From JBBRHQ01 sp963725315 (GTDB lineage: Bacteria; Actinomycetota; Thermoleophilia; Solirubrobacterales; 70-9), in NCBI GenBank assembly GCA_963725315.1, contig CAVRYA010000001.1, positions 1-64,000 of the forward strand: a DNA stretch of 64,000 bases, in the 5' to 3' direction. The notes beneath the pieces were generated by a model that worked only from the letters and a program-made list of their open reading frames with translations, searched no databases and was not told where the DNA came from. The position numbers and the translations under genes were made by a program. Shown piece by piece: positions 28,635-37,980 of this stretch (position 1 is the stretch's first letter; each line of letters begins with the position of its first letter).

Positions 28635-30519
28635 ATGGGGGGCGAGGACAGTCGCGGGCTCCGGCGGATCGGTAGCTACGGCTTCCTCTCGACTGCCACA
28701 CGAGCGCCCTCGTCTCCTACGACGGCTCGGTCGAGTGGCTCTGCCTCCCTGTTCGATCTCCCCAGCGTGTTCGCGGCCCTGCTCGACCGCGGCGCCGGGC
28801 ATTTTCGCCTCTGGCCGAAGGAAGTGGTGGCCTCCGATCAGCCAGCCGTTATGAAGCCGGGGACGCTGATCATCGAGACGACCTGGGTACCGATCACCGG
28901 GAGCTGGGTCGCTCGTGAGCGACTCGCTCTCGATCGGCGAGTGGGCACCCGAGGGAGGCGACAGCGGGCGCCCGCAGACCGGGCACGCAGTCGGACTGCT
29001 CGCTGCTCAGGTTCTCGCACTGCGATCGACGGCGAGGACGATATGCAGCTCGAGTGTCTGCCCGCTTCGCGCTACGGGGCCGGTGGCGCCGGCCTGGAGC
29101 GGCGGCGAGCTCGGGATCGCCGTCGCCGAGGGAGAGGGGGTAAGTACACCGTGCGAGCAGAGCGATTCCCGAGCTGAGCGTCCCGGCCCGGCGGCCCACG
29201 GCGAGATCCACCTGCGTCGAAGACGATCGGCGCTTCTGCGCGATCGACTGAATCCGCAACCTGGGTGGGCGGCGGAGCGCCCCGGAGCGCTCGAGCGGCT
29301 CGAGTCGACCCGCGATTTCTGGCGGGAGGGCTGCGCCATGGGGGATTCCCGACCACCCCTGGCGGATACATCTGCAACGTTCGGCGCTGTCCTCAAGGGG
29401 CTCGCAGCACGCCCAACCGGAGCGATCGTCGCGGCCGCGACCACCTCGCCGCCGGCGACGCCGAGGCGGAGAGCGAACTGGGAACTACGCTTCTCCTGGA
29501 TCCACGACTCGACCTTCTCGCTGTGGGCCATGCACACCCTCGGCTTCGACGAAGAGGCCCGCGACTTCATCGAGTTCCTCGTCCGCATCCTGTCCGAGGA
29601 CCCGGTTTGCAGATCATGTACGCGGTGGACGGCCGCAGGCGACCTGACCGAGAGAACCCTCGATCACCTCTCCGGATATCGAGGGGTCCCGGCCGGGTCC
29701 GGGATCGGCAACGGCGCCTACTCGCAGCGTCAGAACGACGTCTCGGGGTCGACCTGGACTACTCTACCTGCACGCGAAGGCGATCCGCACCGTCCCGACC
29801 GGCTCTGGGAGATGTTGGTGCGACGTCCAGGCGGCGATCGAGGCCTGGCCGCATCCCGACCAGGGGATCTGGGAGGCCGGCGGTGAGCCCGAGCACTGAC
29901 GTTTCCTCGAAGCTGATGATCTGGGTCGCCGTGGACCGCGGGCGGCGGCTCGCGAGTAAGCGTGGAGAGCCAGAACGGTGAAGCGCTGGGCGGAGATCGC
30001 CGATCAGATCCAGGCCGAGATCCTCGAGCGGGGCGTGCGCGACGGCGTCTTTCGCCAGCACTATGAGACCGATGCCCTCGACGCCTCGACCCTGCTGATC
30101 CCGCTGCTCCGCTTCCTGCCGCCCGACGACGAGCGGATCAGGGGGACGGTGCTGGCGATCGAGCGCGATCTCGACGCCCACGGCCTCGTCCTCTGCTACA
30201 TCACCGGCGAGACCGACGACGGCCTGAGCGGCGAGGAGGGACCTTCCTGATCTGCTCCTTCTGGCTCGTCTCGGCCTCTGGAGATCGGCGAGAGCGCGAG
30301 GGCGCGGGCGCTGTGCGAGCGCCTGCTCGAGGCGGCGGGCTGGCTCGACCTCTACGCCGAGGCCTCGACCCGGTCTCCGGCCGCCGACCTCGGCAACTTC
30401 CCCAGGCCTTCACCCACCTGGCGCTGATCAACGCGGTCTCCCACGTGATCGCCGACGAGCGCCGCGAGGGCGGCCCCGGGCAGATGACCGCGGTGTTCAG
30501 CGAGATGGGCGGCGTTCGC
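28635..30519 (+). CDS. Glycoside hydrolase family 15 protein (heavily frameshifted)
   Basis: Glucoamylase/trehalase-like GH15 enzyme, (alpha/alpha)6 barrel. GLRRIGSYGFLS then SYDGSVEWLCL, PSVFAALLDRGAGHFRLWPK, PGTLIIETTW, VSDSLSIGEWAP, FSWIHDSTFSLWAMHTLGFD (family WxRDxxF-type active-site region in variant form), DEEARDFIEFLVRI, then MKRWAEIADQIQAEILERGV and TLLIPLLRFLPPDDERIRGT, GLSGEEGTFLICSFWLVSAL, FPQAFTHLALINAVSHVIA. About eight frameshifts over 1.9 kb, so either an unpolished stretch or a pseudogene. Confidence 0.82.
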
Positions 30520-30540
30520 GAGGACGCCCTGAGCCGGAGC

Positions 30541-30668
30541 ACTTGCGGCGGCTTCGCCGCCTTACATGCCTCTGCCGGCGCTAACACCGCGCCGGCATTT
30601 TTCGGAATCACTTGCGGCGGCTTCGCCGCCTTACATGCCTCTGCCGGCGCTAACACCGCGCCGGCATT
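30541..30668. repeat. Two direct copies of a 59-bp hairpin element
   Basis: Identical 59-bp copies at 30541-30599 and 30610-30668. Each has GGCGGC-TTCG-CCGCC (a UUCG-capped hairpin) and GCCGGCG...CGCCGGC, an arm pair around CTAACACCG. Copy 1 is followed by ATTTTTC, giving a rho-independent terminator for the plus-strand GH15 gene. Copy 2 overlaps the stop codon of the minus-strand VOC gene. Confidence 0.85.
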
Positions 30669-31040
30669 ACATCTCTGGCTGGTAGGTGCCGAAGCTCCAG
30701 AGGTTGCCCTCGGGATCGCGGACCGAGAAGTCGCGCGAGCCGTAGTCCTGGTCACTGAGGCCGCGGACCACCTCGGCGCCGGCGCCGGCGGCTCTCTCGA
30801 ACAGGGCGTCGGGATCCTCGGTGACCAGGTATCGCCACCCTGGCCCTCGTGCGGGCCGAAGTCGTCGTCCTTGACCGAGCCCATCATCACCAGGCTGCCG
30901 CGGTAGGCAAGCTCGGCGTGGACGACGGTCTCGCCGTCGGTGTGGACCTCGTGGCGCTCGAAGCCGAAGGCCTCCTCGAGCCACTCGATCGCTGCGCTCG
31001 CGTCGCGATAGCGCAACGAGGGAAAGATCGTCTGGGTCAT
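30667..31040 (-). CDS. VOC-family protein (one frameshift)
   Basis: Glyoxalase-fold protein: TIFPSLRYRDASAAIEWLEE, AFGFERHEVHTDGETVVHAE, SLVMMGSVKDDDFGP, then after a shift near 30833 VTEDPDALFERAAGAGAEVV, RGLSDQDYGSRDFSVRDPEG and NLWSFGTYQPEM. The pattern GSRxFxVRDPEGNLWxFGTY is typical of the PhnB/YdfO-like group. Stop TAA 30667-30669 lies inside the second copy of the hairpin repeat. Confidence 0.85.
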
Positions 31041-31079
31041 CCCGTCCTCCTCCGCTCGGTTCGCTGGTTCAATCCCCCG

Positions 31080-32101
31080 ATGCGAAAGCTTGCCATCTGG
31101 GGGGCCTGGGGGCCGCCGCGGCGGTGATGGCCGCCGGGCTCGGCTCGGTCGCTCTGGCCGGTGGCGGAGCCGCCGGCGCCAGCGCCCTCGGCCCCTACCC
31201 GGCCCTCGGGGGCTGCCCGGTCTTTCCCGCCCCGCCCGCCTCGCTGCGGCCGCGGGCGCCATCGCTCCCCAACCAGGCCGCCTGGAACCAGGACGTCTCC
31301 AGGGCGCCGGTCGCACGGCGCTCGAGCGCGATCATCGCCTACATCAACGCCCACGGCGGCGATCACCTGCATCCCGACTTCGGCTCCCCCCGCGCATACG
31401 GCTTCCCCTACGCGGTGGTCGGCCGCCACCAACCGAAACTGCCGATCGACTACACCTCCTACGGCGGCGAGAGCGATCGCGGGCCCTTCCCGATCCCCAA
31501 GCGGGCGCCGATCGAGGGCGGCCGGCGCAGCAACGGCGATCGCCACCTGCTGGTGGTCGACCGCTCGCGCTGCCGCCTCTACGAGCTCTACCGCGCCTTC
31601 TTCGTGCGGCGGGGTCGCGATCACTGGAACGCCGGCTCCGGGGTCGAGTGGAACCTCCGCTCGAAGGGCCTGCGACGGAACGGCGACACCTCGGCCGACG
31701 CCGCGGGGCTGCCGATCTTCCCCGGGCTCCTCCGCTACGACGAGGCTCGCCGCGGCCGCGTCGACCACGCGATCCGGATCACCTTCGACGTCACCCGGGA
31801 CGCCTGGATCCACCCCGCCTCGCACTGCGCCGGGGACACCTCCAGCCACAACGCCCCGCCGATGGGCCTGCGCCTGCGCCTGCGCCGCAGCTACGGGCTC
31901 GGCCGCTTCAGCGGCCCGGCGAAGGCGATCGCGAGGGCGCTGAAGCGCTACGGGGCGATCGTCGCGGACAACGGCTCCAACTGGTTCTTCGGCGGCACCA
32001 GCGACCGGCGCTGGAACGACCACAACCTCGACCAGCTGAAGCGGATTCCCGGCCGCGCCTTCGAAGTGGTCCGCAGCGCCGCCCCCACCCACCGCTGCTG
32101 A
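31080..32101 (+). CDS. Secreted protein, unknown
   Basis: Signal peptide is read after correcting one base near 31105: MRKLAIWG then AAVMAAGLGSVALAGGGAAG. Mature protein of about 305 residues starts near GPYPALGGCPVFPAPPASLR and has YINAHGGDHLHPDFGSPRAY, DRHLLVVDRSRCRLYELYRA, FPGLLRYDEARRGRVDHAIR, HPASHCAGDTSSHNAPPMGL, RLRRSYGLGRFSGPAKAIAR and GTSDRRWNDHNLDQLKRIPG. I recognise this only as a conserved secreted protein of Thermoleophilia-type genomes; no catalytic motif is assigned. Confidence 0.7.
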
Positions 32102-32120
32102 GGTCTACTCTTGACCGGAG

Positions 32121-32956
32121 ATGGGGGCCGGAGTGGATCAGCGGAGCGGGGCCGAGAACCTCGTCGCCGCCCACGCTCGGATCCGGGACGAGGCCGTGCG
32201 GCTCGCCGGCGGGCCCGGCGACATGCCCCAGCGGGTGGCGCTGCTGCACTCGATCTTCGTCGACTCGGGCGGCGACCACGCGTTCCCCGAGGTGGCCCTG
32301 CACGGAGCGCTCTGGGCCTACGCCTTCTACGAGCGGCGCGGCACCGTCTCCGGATGATCGCCTACCGCTACTGCTACGACCGCGAGGAGCGGGCCCACCG
32401 CTCCTACATGCTGTTCGAGTTCTCCCAGGGGTTCAAGGAGGCCAACCGCTCGGTCTTCATCGACACCTACACGAACTACTTCTTCAGCAAGCACCACGGC
32501 GAGGAACCCGGCGCCGAGCGAGATCCTGCCCGCCGGAGCTGCTCGAGGCGCTCAACCGCGTCCACCACGCCGCCCGCGGCGGGCGCCGGCTCGCGGCCGA
32601 CGAGCGGGCCCGGGTGTTCGAGACTGCGCTCCTCTTCGAGCAGGAGAAGACGGTCGGCCCGAAGGTGCAAGGAGGAGGTCGCGAAGTTCGACTGCCCGGT
32701 GCTGACCAGGCTCGTGCTGAAGCCGGTCGTCCGCTTCGGCTACTTCCCCCGCCTCAAGCTGCTCTTCTTCCGCGACTTCAGCGACGTCGACGAGCGGATC
32801 GAGAAGGCGGTCCGCAGCTACGAGCTGGCCGAGCAGGCCGGATGGCCCTCGGTGGCCGAGGCGATCCGCTACCAGGGCGTCCTCCCCGATCGCTGCTTCG
32901 CCGATCCGCTCGCCTACGCCGCGAGCCTCCGGCAGGCGTCCCTCCCGGCGGGCTGA
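32121..32956 (+). CDS. Unknown helical protein (frameshifted)
   Basis: About 278 residues once corrected. VAAHARIRDEAVRLAGGPGD, MPQRVALLHSIFVDSGGDHA, FPEVALHGALWAYAFYERRG, then MIAYRYCYDREERAHRSYML, FEFSQGFKEANRSVFIDTYT, NYFFSKHHGEEPGAEEILPP, and a C-terminal EVAKFDCPVLTRLVLKPVVR, FGYFPRLKLLFFRDFSDVDE. Frameshifts near 32350, 32520 and 32670. The family is not known to me. Confidence 0.6.
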
Positions 32957-32973
32957 GGGGATCGCGGCAGGTC

Positions 32974-33784
32974 TTGGCAAACGTCAGCCTGCGGACCGAG
33001 GCGAACCTCGCCTACCGCGAGGCCATCGCCGAGCAGGGCTCCGGCGATCCGGTCGTCCTCCTCCACGGGTTCCCCGAGAGCTCACGGATGTGGGCTCCGC
33101 TGATGGCCGCACTTTGCGAGGCGGGGCGGAGCAGCGTCGCACCCGACCTCTACGGGCTCGGCGACTCGACCGTCGAGGGACCGATCGGCTTCGAGAGCAC
33201 CCTGGCGGCCTTCACGGAGTTCATGGAGATGCGCGAACCTGGCCCGGTGGGCGTGATCGTCCACGACTGGGGCGGGTTCATCGGCCTCGCCTGGGCGTGC
33301 GATCACCCCGACCGGGTCAGCTCGCTGGTGATCAGCAACAGCGGCTTCTTCAGCGACGGAAGGTGGCACGGGCCGGCGAAGGCGATCCGGGGCGAGGACG
33401 GGGAGGCGATCGTCGCCGCGATCGAGCCCGAGGGCTTCGCCGCTGCGCTCAACGCCGGCGGCGATGCCTTCGACGACGGGGCGATCGCCGCATACTGGAA
33501 GCCGTTCGAGGATGGCCGCGGCCAGGCCGCCACCCTCGGCTTCTACCGCTCGATGGACATGGAGAAGCTCGCGCCCTGGGAAGGCAAGCTGGCCGAGCTC
33601 GGCGTGCCGACGCTGCTGCTCTGGGGAGCCGAGGACGAGTTCGCCCCGATCTCCGGCGCCCACCGCTTCCAGCGCGAGATCCCCGGCGCCGAGCTCGTCG
33701 CGCTCGATGGCAGTCGGTCACTTCGTATTCGACCAGGCCCCCGAGCGCGCGATCCCGGAGGTCCTGCGCTTCCTCGGCGCCTAG
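32974..33784 (+). CDS. Alpha/beta hydrolase, haloalkane-dehalogenase-like
   Basis: AYREAIAEQGSGDPVVLLHG-FPESSRMWAPLMAALCEAG with oxyanion HGFPE, SSVAPDLYGLGDS, then VIVHDWGGFIGLAWACDHPD with the nucleophile Asp (HDWGG), as in dehalogenases and epoxide hydrolases. Acid in LLLWGAEDEFAPI and the catalytic His in VGHFVFDQAPERAI, the last being reached by one frameshift near 33715. TTG 32974 is the assumed start. Tail-to-tail overlap of 4 bases with the next VOC gene. Confidence 0.85.
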
Positions 33785-34635
33785 CCCCGGTTCTCGGGCA
33801 CGAACTTGCTGGCGATCAGCACCGCCCCCTGCGGATCCTGGATCACTGTCATCCGCACCCAGGGAGCGTCGAACGGCGGGGCGATCACCTTGCCGCCCAG
33901 TTCGCCGGCCTTCGCCGCGGTGGCGTCGGCATCGTCGGTCGCGAAGGTGACGCTCCAGTGGGGCGGCGTGTCGGGCTCCTCGTCGGGGATCGGGTTGATG
34001 CTGGCGACCACGTCCTCGAATCCCTCCGGGCCGCCAACCTCGGCGATCATCTTGCGAATGCCGGGGTTGTCGCGCTCGAGGTGGTCGCCGTAGCCCGGCA
34101 GCGTCCACATCTCGGCCCCGCCGCCGAGGGCGAGCGTGGTCCAGCCGAAGACCGCGCCATAGAACTTCTTGGCGGCGTCGACGTCGCGCGTCGCCAGGCC
34201 GTTGAAGTTGAGCGAGCCGTGCTCGTTGACGATCTGCGCGCCCCGGTGCTCTTTTGCCTGCCAGGCGCAGAAGGCGGCCCCCTCGGTATCGGTTAGGACG
34301 GCCATGCGACCGGCATCCATGACGTCGAAGGGCTCCATCACAGCGGACCCGCCCGCCTCGCCGACCTTGGCCGCCGTCTCGTCGGCGCTCTCGACCGAGA
34401 CGTACGTGTTCCACATCGCCATCGGCGGCGCAGCTTCCGGAATCGACCCGACCGCGGCCACCCTTCCGCCGCGAAGTCGGGCAATGAAGTACTTGCCCTC
34501 GGAGCCGGGGGGCATCACGTCCTCGAACTGCCAGCCGAAGAGAGCGCTGTAGAAGTCAACGGCGGCCTCCGGATCGGGCTGGCTCGTGTCGACCCAGCAG
34601 GGGACTCCTGGGATGTAGCCGTCTCGCTCGGGCAT
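33781..34635 (-). CDS. Two-domain VOC-family protein
   Basis: Intact 284 residues with two glyoxalase modules. First: VPCWVDTSQPDPEAAVDFYS, ALFGWQFEDV, YFIARLRGGRVAAVGSIPEA, ending GAAFCAWQAKEHRGAQIVNE. Second: NFNGLATRDVDAAKKFYGAV, FGWTTLALGGGAEMWTLPGY, HWSVTFATDDADATAAKAGE, QDPQGAVLIASKFVPENRG. This CFP32-like arrangement is widespread in actinobacteria; role unknown. Confidence 0.88.
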   Translation of the reverse strand: MPERDGYIPGVPCWVDTSQPDPEAAVDFYSALFGWQFEDVMPPGSEGKYFIARLRGGRVAAVGSIPEAAPPMAMWNTYVSVESADETAAKVGEAGGSAVMEPFDVMDAGRMAVLTDTEGAAFCAWQAKEHRGAQIVNEHGSLNFNGLATRDVDAAKKFYGAVFGWTTLALGGGAEMWTLPGYGDHLERDNPGIRKMIAEVGGPEGFEDVVASINPIPDEEPDTPPHWSVTFATDDADATAAKAGELGGKVIAPPFDAPWVRMTVIQDPQGAVLIASKFVPENRG

Positions 34636-34733
34636 GACCTCTCCTTTCGCTTGCGTTCGGGTGTGGGCCTCACCATAGATGAGCCAATTCCCGCTCGTTG
34701 CGGCTTCGCGATCAGGCTCCGGCGTCGCTGCGC

Positions 34734-34762
34734 TTGACCCCCGGCGGGCCTCCGCTTAGCGT
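34734..34762 (+). promoter_or_regulatory. Sigma-70-type promoter for the P-II/amt operon
   Basis: TTGACC (34734-34739), 17-base spacer, TAGCGT (34757-34762), with GTG of the P-II gene at 34795. Good actinobacterial housekeeping match. No GlnR-type box is obvious. Confidence 0.5.
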
Positions 34763-34794
34763 CGCGCGCCGGCCCGGCGAGAGAGGGGAGGAAC

Positions 34795-35148
34795 GTGAAA
34801 CTGGTGATCGCCATCGTCCGCCCGGAGAAGGCGAACGACGTCTTGGAGGCGCTCTACCGCGCCGAGGTGCGCGGCGTCTCGATCAGCCGGGTGCAGGGTC
34901 ACGGCGGCGAGCTCGACCGAGTCGAGACCTACCGCGGGACGACCGTGAAGATGGGCCTGGCTGAGAAGGTCCGATTCGAGATCGCCGTCTCGGAGCCCTT
35001 CGTGCAGACAACGGTTGACGCGCTGGTCAAGGGCGCCCGCACCGGCGAGGTCGGCGACGGGAAGATCTTCGTCGTCGCGCTGGACCACGCGGTCCGCATC
35101 CGCACCGGCGAAACCGACACCGGGGCAGTCACCCCGGTGGGCGCGTGA
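34795..35148 (+). CDS. P-II family nitrogen regulator
   Basis: Trimeric P-II signal protein (117 residues) that binds ATP/ADP and 2-oxoglutarate and gates the ammonium channel. MKLVIAIVRPEKANDVLEAL, VSISRVQGHGGELDRVETYR, then KVRFEIAVSEPFVQTTVDAL and GDGKIFVVALDHAVRIRTGE, the C-loop signature. In the T-loop, the position of the uridylylated Tyr51 in enteric P-II is a Val (ETYRGTTVKMG), so covalent control there is unlikely. Strong GGGGAGGAAC site before GTG 34795. Overlaps amt by 4 bases. Confidence 0.9.
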   Translation: MKLVIAIVRPEKANDVLEALYRAEVRGVSISRVQGHGGELDRVETYRGTTVKMGLAEKVRFEIAVSEPFVQTTVDALVKGARTGEVGDGKIFVVALDHAVRIRTGETDTGAVTPVGA

Positions 35149-36455
35149 GCGGTCTGCCGGCCCTGCCCCTGGCGGCAGCGGTCAACGCCGGCGACACCGC
35201 CTGGATGCTGGCGGCGACCGCCCTTGTGCTGATGATGACGCCGGCCCTGGGGCTCTTCTACGCCGGGCTGATCCGGGCCAAGAACACGCTCAACACCTTC
35301 ATGATGTGCCTCGGCGCGATCGCGGTGGCGACGGTGATGTGGGCGGCGGTCGGCTACTCGCTCGCCTTCGACGACGGCAACGGCTTCATCGGCGGCTTCG
35401 GCTACGCCTTCCTCAGCGGCGTCGACTTCACGCCCCGCGACGGCACCACCATCCCCCACCTGCTGTTCATGGCCTTCCAGGCGACCTTCTGCATCATCAC
35501 CGTCGCCCTGGTCTCCGGGGCGGTGGTGGAGCGGATGCGGTTCGGGCCCTTCCTGGTCTTCGCCGCGCTCTGGTCGGTGCTCGTCTACTCGGTCCTCGCC
35601 CACTGGGGCTTCGGCGGAGGCTGGCTGGCCGAGCGCGGGACGCTCGACTTCGCGGGCGGCGTCCCTGTCGAAATGGGGTCGGGATTCTCCGCCCTCGCCG
35701 CCGCGCTCGTGGTCGGGTCGCGCAAGGACTACGGCCGCCAGGCGCTGCTCCCCCACAACGCCGTCTACGTCCTCCTCGGCGCCGGCCTGCTCTGGTTCGG
35801 GTGGTTCGGCTTCAACGGCGGCAGCGGCTTCTCCACCGGGAACCCGGGCGTCCTCGCCTTCACCAACACGCTGCTGACACCGGCCTGCACCCTGGTCGTC
35901 TGGTTCGTTCTCGACCTCCTGCGAGGGCGGCGAATCACCGCGATCGGAGCGGCGACGGCGATCATCGTCGGCTGCGTCGGCATCACCCCGGCCGGCGGCT
36001 ACGTCAGTCCCGGGTGGGCGATGGCCCTGGGGGCGCTGGCGGCCCTGCCCAGCTACGCGGTGATAGTCCTGCGGCCGCGTACCCGGGTGGACGAGACGCT
36101 CGACGTGCTCGCCGCGCACGGGATCGCCGGCTTCACCGGCATCCTCTTCATCGGCTTCTTCGCACAGGTCTCCTGGAACGGAGCCTCCGACGGCCTCCTC
36201 TACGGCAACGCCGGCCAGCTCGCCGACCAGGCCCTGGCGGCAGTCGCCACCCCCGCCTATGCCTTTGTCGCGACCTACCTCCTGCTCAGGGCGATCGCGC
36301 TGTTCACGCCGCTTCGCGGATCCGAGCGCGAGGAGGCTCTGGGCATGGACTTCGTCCACCACGGGGAGGAGGCCTACGCCTCGGGCGAGGGGGCGATCCT
36401 GGTCCCGCCCGAAGAGGGGGTCGAGGTGGAGGCGATGGTCGCCGACCCGGGCTAG
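35145..36455 (+). CDS. amt: Ammonium transporter, first channel His replaced by Glu
   Basis: Eleven-helix Amt/Mep/Rh channel, 436 residues, intact. AGDTAWMLAATALVLMMTPA, LGLFYAGLIRAKNTLNTFMM, HWGFGGGWLAERGTLDFAGG, WFGFNGGSGFSTGNPG, VGCVGITPAGGYVSPGWAMA and LAAHGIAGFTGILFIGFFA are family segments. Where most bacteria have VHINAGxAAL (first of the twin His) this protein has VEMGSGFSAL, so Glu replaces His; the second His (LAAHGIAG) is kept. GTG start overlaps P-II stop (GTGA). The C-terminal tail EEALGMDFVHHGEEAY is the P-II interaction region. Confidence 0.95.
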   Translation: MSGLPALPLAAAVNAGDTAWMLAATALVLMMTPALGLFYAGLIRAKNTLNTFMMCLGAIAVATVMWAAVGYSLAFDDGNGFIGGFGYAFLSGVDFTPRDGTTIPHLLFMAFQATFCIITVALVSGAVVERMRFGPFLVFAALWSVLVYSVLAHWGFGGGWLAERGTLDFAGGVPVEMGSGFSALAAALVVGSRKDYGRQALLPHNAVYVLLGAGLLWFGWFGFNGGSGFSTGNPGVLAFTNTLLTPACTLVVWFVLDLLRGRRITAIGAATAIIVGCVGITPAGGYVSPGWAMALGALAALPSYAVIVLRPRTRVDETLDVLAAHGIAGFTGILFIGFFAQVSWNGASDGLLYGNAGQLADQALAAVATPAYAFVATYLLLRAIALFTPLRGSEREEALGMDFVHHGEEAYASGEGAILVPPEEGVEVEAMVADPG

Positions 36456-36547
36456 CCGAGCTCCAGCACTGGGATCGCCCAGCGTGCCCGACCTCACCCA
36501 CCCCGCTGCGGGAGCCACCGGCTGATGGCCGAACCCGAATTCAGCGC

Positions 36548-36680
36548 ATGTCCCGAGAGGACGTAGCCGCGGTCGAAGGCGCGCCCGACGACCGGGGCCC
36601 GATCAGGGGGAAGGAGGCGCTCCGCGCCTGGCTACCCGGCGCTTCCTATCGCATCGCAGAGGCTCGTCATGGCATCCTGC
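36548..36680 (+). pseudogene. Fragment of an NTF2-like gene
   Basis: MSREDVAAVEGAPDDRGPIR then GKEALRAWLPGASYRIAE, matching the start (MSREN/DV..) and the GKEALRAWL segment of SnoaL/NTF2-like proteins but with the middle missing. It overlaps the lipoprotein gene on the other strand at its end. Confidence 0.4.
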
Positions 36681-37021
36681 GCCTCGGTCGAGGGCAGCTG
36701 CTTGACTGCCGCGCGGCAGGAGTCGGCGGCTTGGGACAGGGCCTGCTTGGCCTGTGCGCCCCCCTGCTGCACGGCTTGCTTGGCCGAGGCGCCGACCAGG
36801 TTGCAGGCACCCTGCAGCGTGGACCCGGTGGTGCCGCCGACATCCTGGGCCTTCGCATCACAGGACTTGACCGCCGCATCGATCCGCTGCTGCGCGTTGC
36901 CCCCGGCGGAGGTGGTCGTCGCGGTCGTGTCGCTTCCGCCGCCGCCGCACCCGGCGGCGATCAGGGCGCAGGCGCACAGCGCCGCGAGTGGCGCGATTGC
37001 GTAACGGAGATGTCCTTGCAT
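36632..37021 (-). CDS. Small secreted lipoprotein
   Basis: MQGHLRYAIAPLAALCACAL then IAAGCGGGGSDTTATTTSAG: a lipoprotein signal with the lipobox IAAGC, cleaved before Cys. The mature part (~105 residues) is Ala/Gln/Ser-rich and helical, AQQRIDAAVKSCDAKAQDVG, LQGACNLVGASAKQAVQQGG and AQAKQALSQAADSCRAAVKQ, with four Cys. ATG 37021 is chosen over the upstream in-frame codon because the signal begins there. Function unknown. Confidence 0.7.
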   Translation of the reverse strand: MQGHLRYAIAPLAALCACALIAAGCGGGGSDTTATTTSAGGNAQQRIDAAVKSCDAKAQDVGGTTGSTLQGACNLVGASAKQAVQQGGAQAKQALSQAADSCRAAVKQLPSTEAQDAMTSLCDAIGSAG

Positions 37022-37237
37022 GCTCGACGGTCCTCTCAGGTAGTCCGACCCCGCGAGGTCGCGGGTCCGCACATGCTACGCGGCGCTCGCATCGCGGCGC
37101 CGCGCCGGCCGGCGGACCTTGTCTGCACTCAGCCGTCGGTGCGGCCGCAGAAGCTGTCCTTCGCGGCCAGAAGCTGCGCGTCCGCGGCGGCGAGCAGAGC
37201 CTCGGGGCGGGCGGTGCCGTGTGTCAAGATGACTTTC

Positions 37238-37249
37238 TGTTAGCTAACA
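37238..37249. promoter_or_regulatory. TetR operator palindrome
   Basis: TGTTAGCTAACA is a perfect 12-base palindrome 40 bp before the TetR start, in an AT-richer pocket (TTTCTG...AGCC). Very likely the regulator's own operator. Confidence 0.65.
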
Positions 37250-37289
37250 AGCCTGCTGCTCGACTGCAGGTGGCCCGGAGATTGAGCTG

Positions 37290-37901
37290 ATGGCCTCGCG
37301 CGAGAAGTCCGCTGCCCTGCCCAAGCGGCTGCCGCCGGCCGAGCGACGGGAGCAGCTCACCGCGGTTGCCCTGGAGGTAGCCGCGGAGCGCGGATATCGG
37401 AGACTCGAGCTGGAGGAGGTGGCCGAGCGCGCAGGGGTTGCGAGAACCCTGCTGTACCGCTACTTCCCGGAAGGGCGGCGGGACCTCTACCGGGCGGCGC
37501 TCGAGCGGGCCGGGCAGATCCTGGCGGGGGACTGGGTCACCGACGAGTCGATCCCGCTCAGCGAGCGCCTCGCCCGCAACTTCGCCCGGATCATCGATCA
37601 CGCCGCGGAGCCATCCGACGCCTGGCGCCTCTACCGTCAGGCTCGCACTGGGGGTGACCCCGAGCTGGTCGCGATCGGGGATCGCTACCACCGCCTCGTG
37701 ATTGAGAGCGTCTCCCGCAACCATCTCGGCACCAAGGAGCCACCGGAGCTGGTCCGCATCGCCCTCACCGGTTACCTGGCCTACGCGGAGACGGCGCTCG
37801 ATACCTGGCGCGAGTCCGGTCTTCCCCGCGAGACGATCACCGAGCTGCTCTCACGCACCTTGGTGACCACGATCGAGGCTGCGGTGGCGCTGGGCGACTG
37901 A
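37290..37901 (+). CDS. TetR-family regulator
   Basis: Intact 203 residues. DNA-binding domain RREQLTAVALEVAAERGYRR, LELEEVAERAGVARTLLYRY, FPEGRRDLYRAALERAGQIL, followed by an all-helical ligand domain (RLARNFARIIDHAAEPSDAW, TGYLAYAETALDTWRESGLP). The helix-turn-helix is typical (AGVARTLLYRYF). Operator palindrome upstream at 37238. The neighbour on the same strand is an FMN reductase, a possible target. Confidence 0.9.
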   Translation: MASREKSAALPKRLPPAERREQLTAVALEVAAERGYRRLELEEVAERAGVARTLLYRYFPEGRRDLYRAALERAGQILAGDWVTDESIPLSERLARNFARIIDHAAEPSDAWRLYRQARTGGDPELVAIGDRYHRLVIESVSRNHLGTKEPPELVRIALTGYLAYAETALDTWRESGLPRETITELLSRTLVTTIEAAVALGD

Positions 37902-37980
37902 GGATTTCGATCCGCCGCCGCCCTGCACCCGCACTAGAGGATTTCAATCACTGGGAAACCCGACCAAGGAGGCAAGCGCC

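Noticed and set aside
30541..30668. CRISPR array candidate from direct repeats
   Set aside because: Only two copies with a 10-base spacer and hairpin arms; no cas genes. The same applies to the 5.0-5.5 kb repeat, whose units are head-to-tail without spacers.
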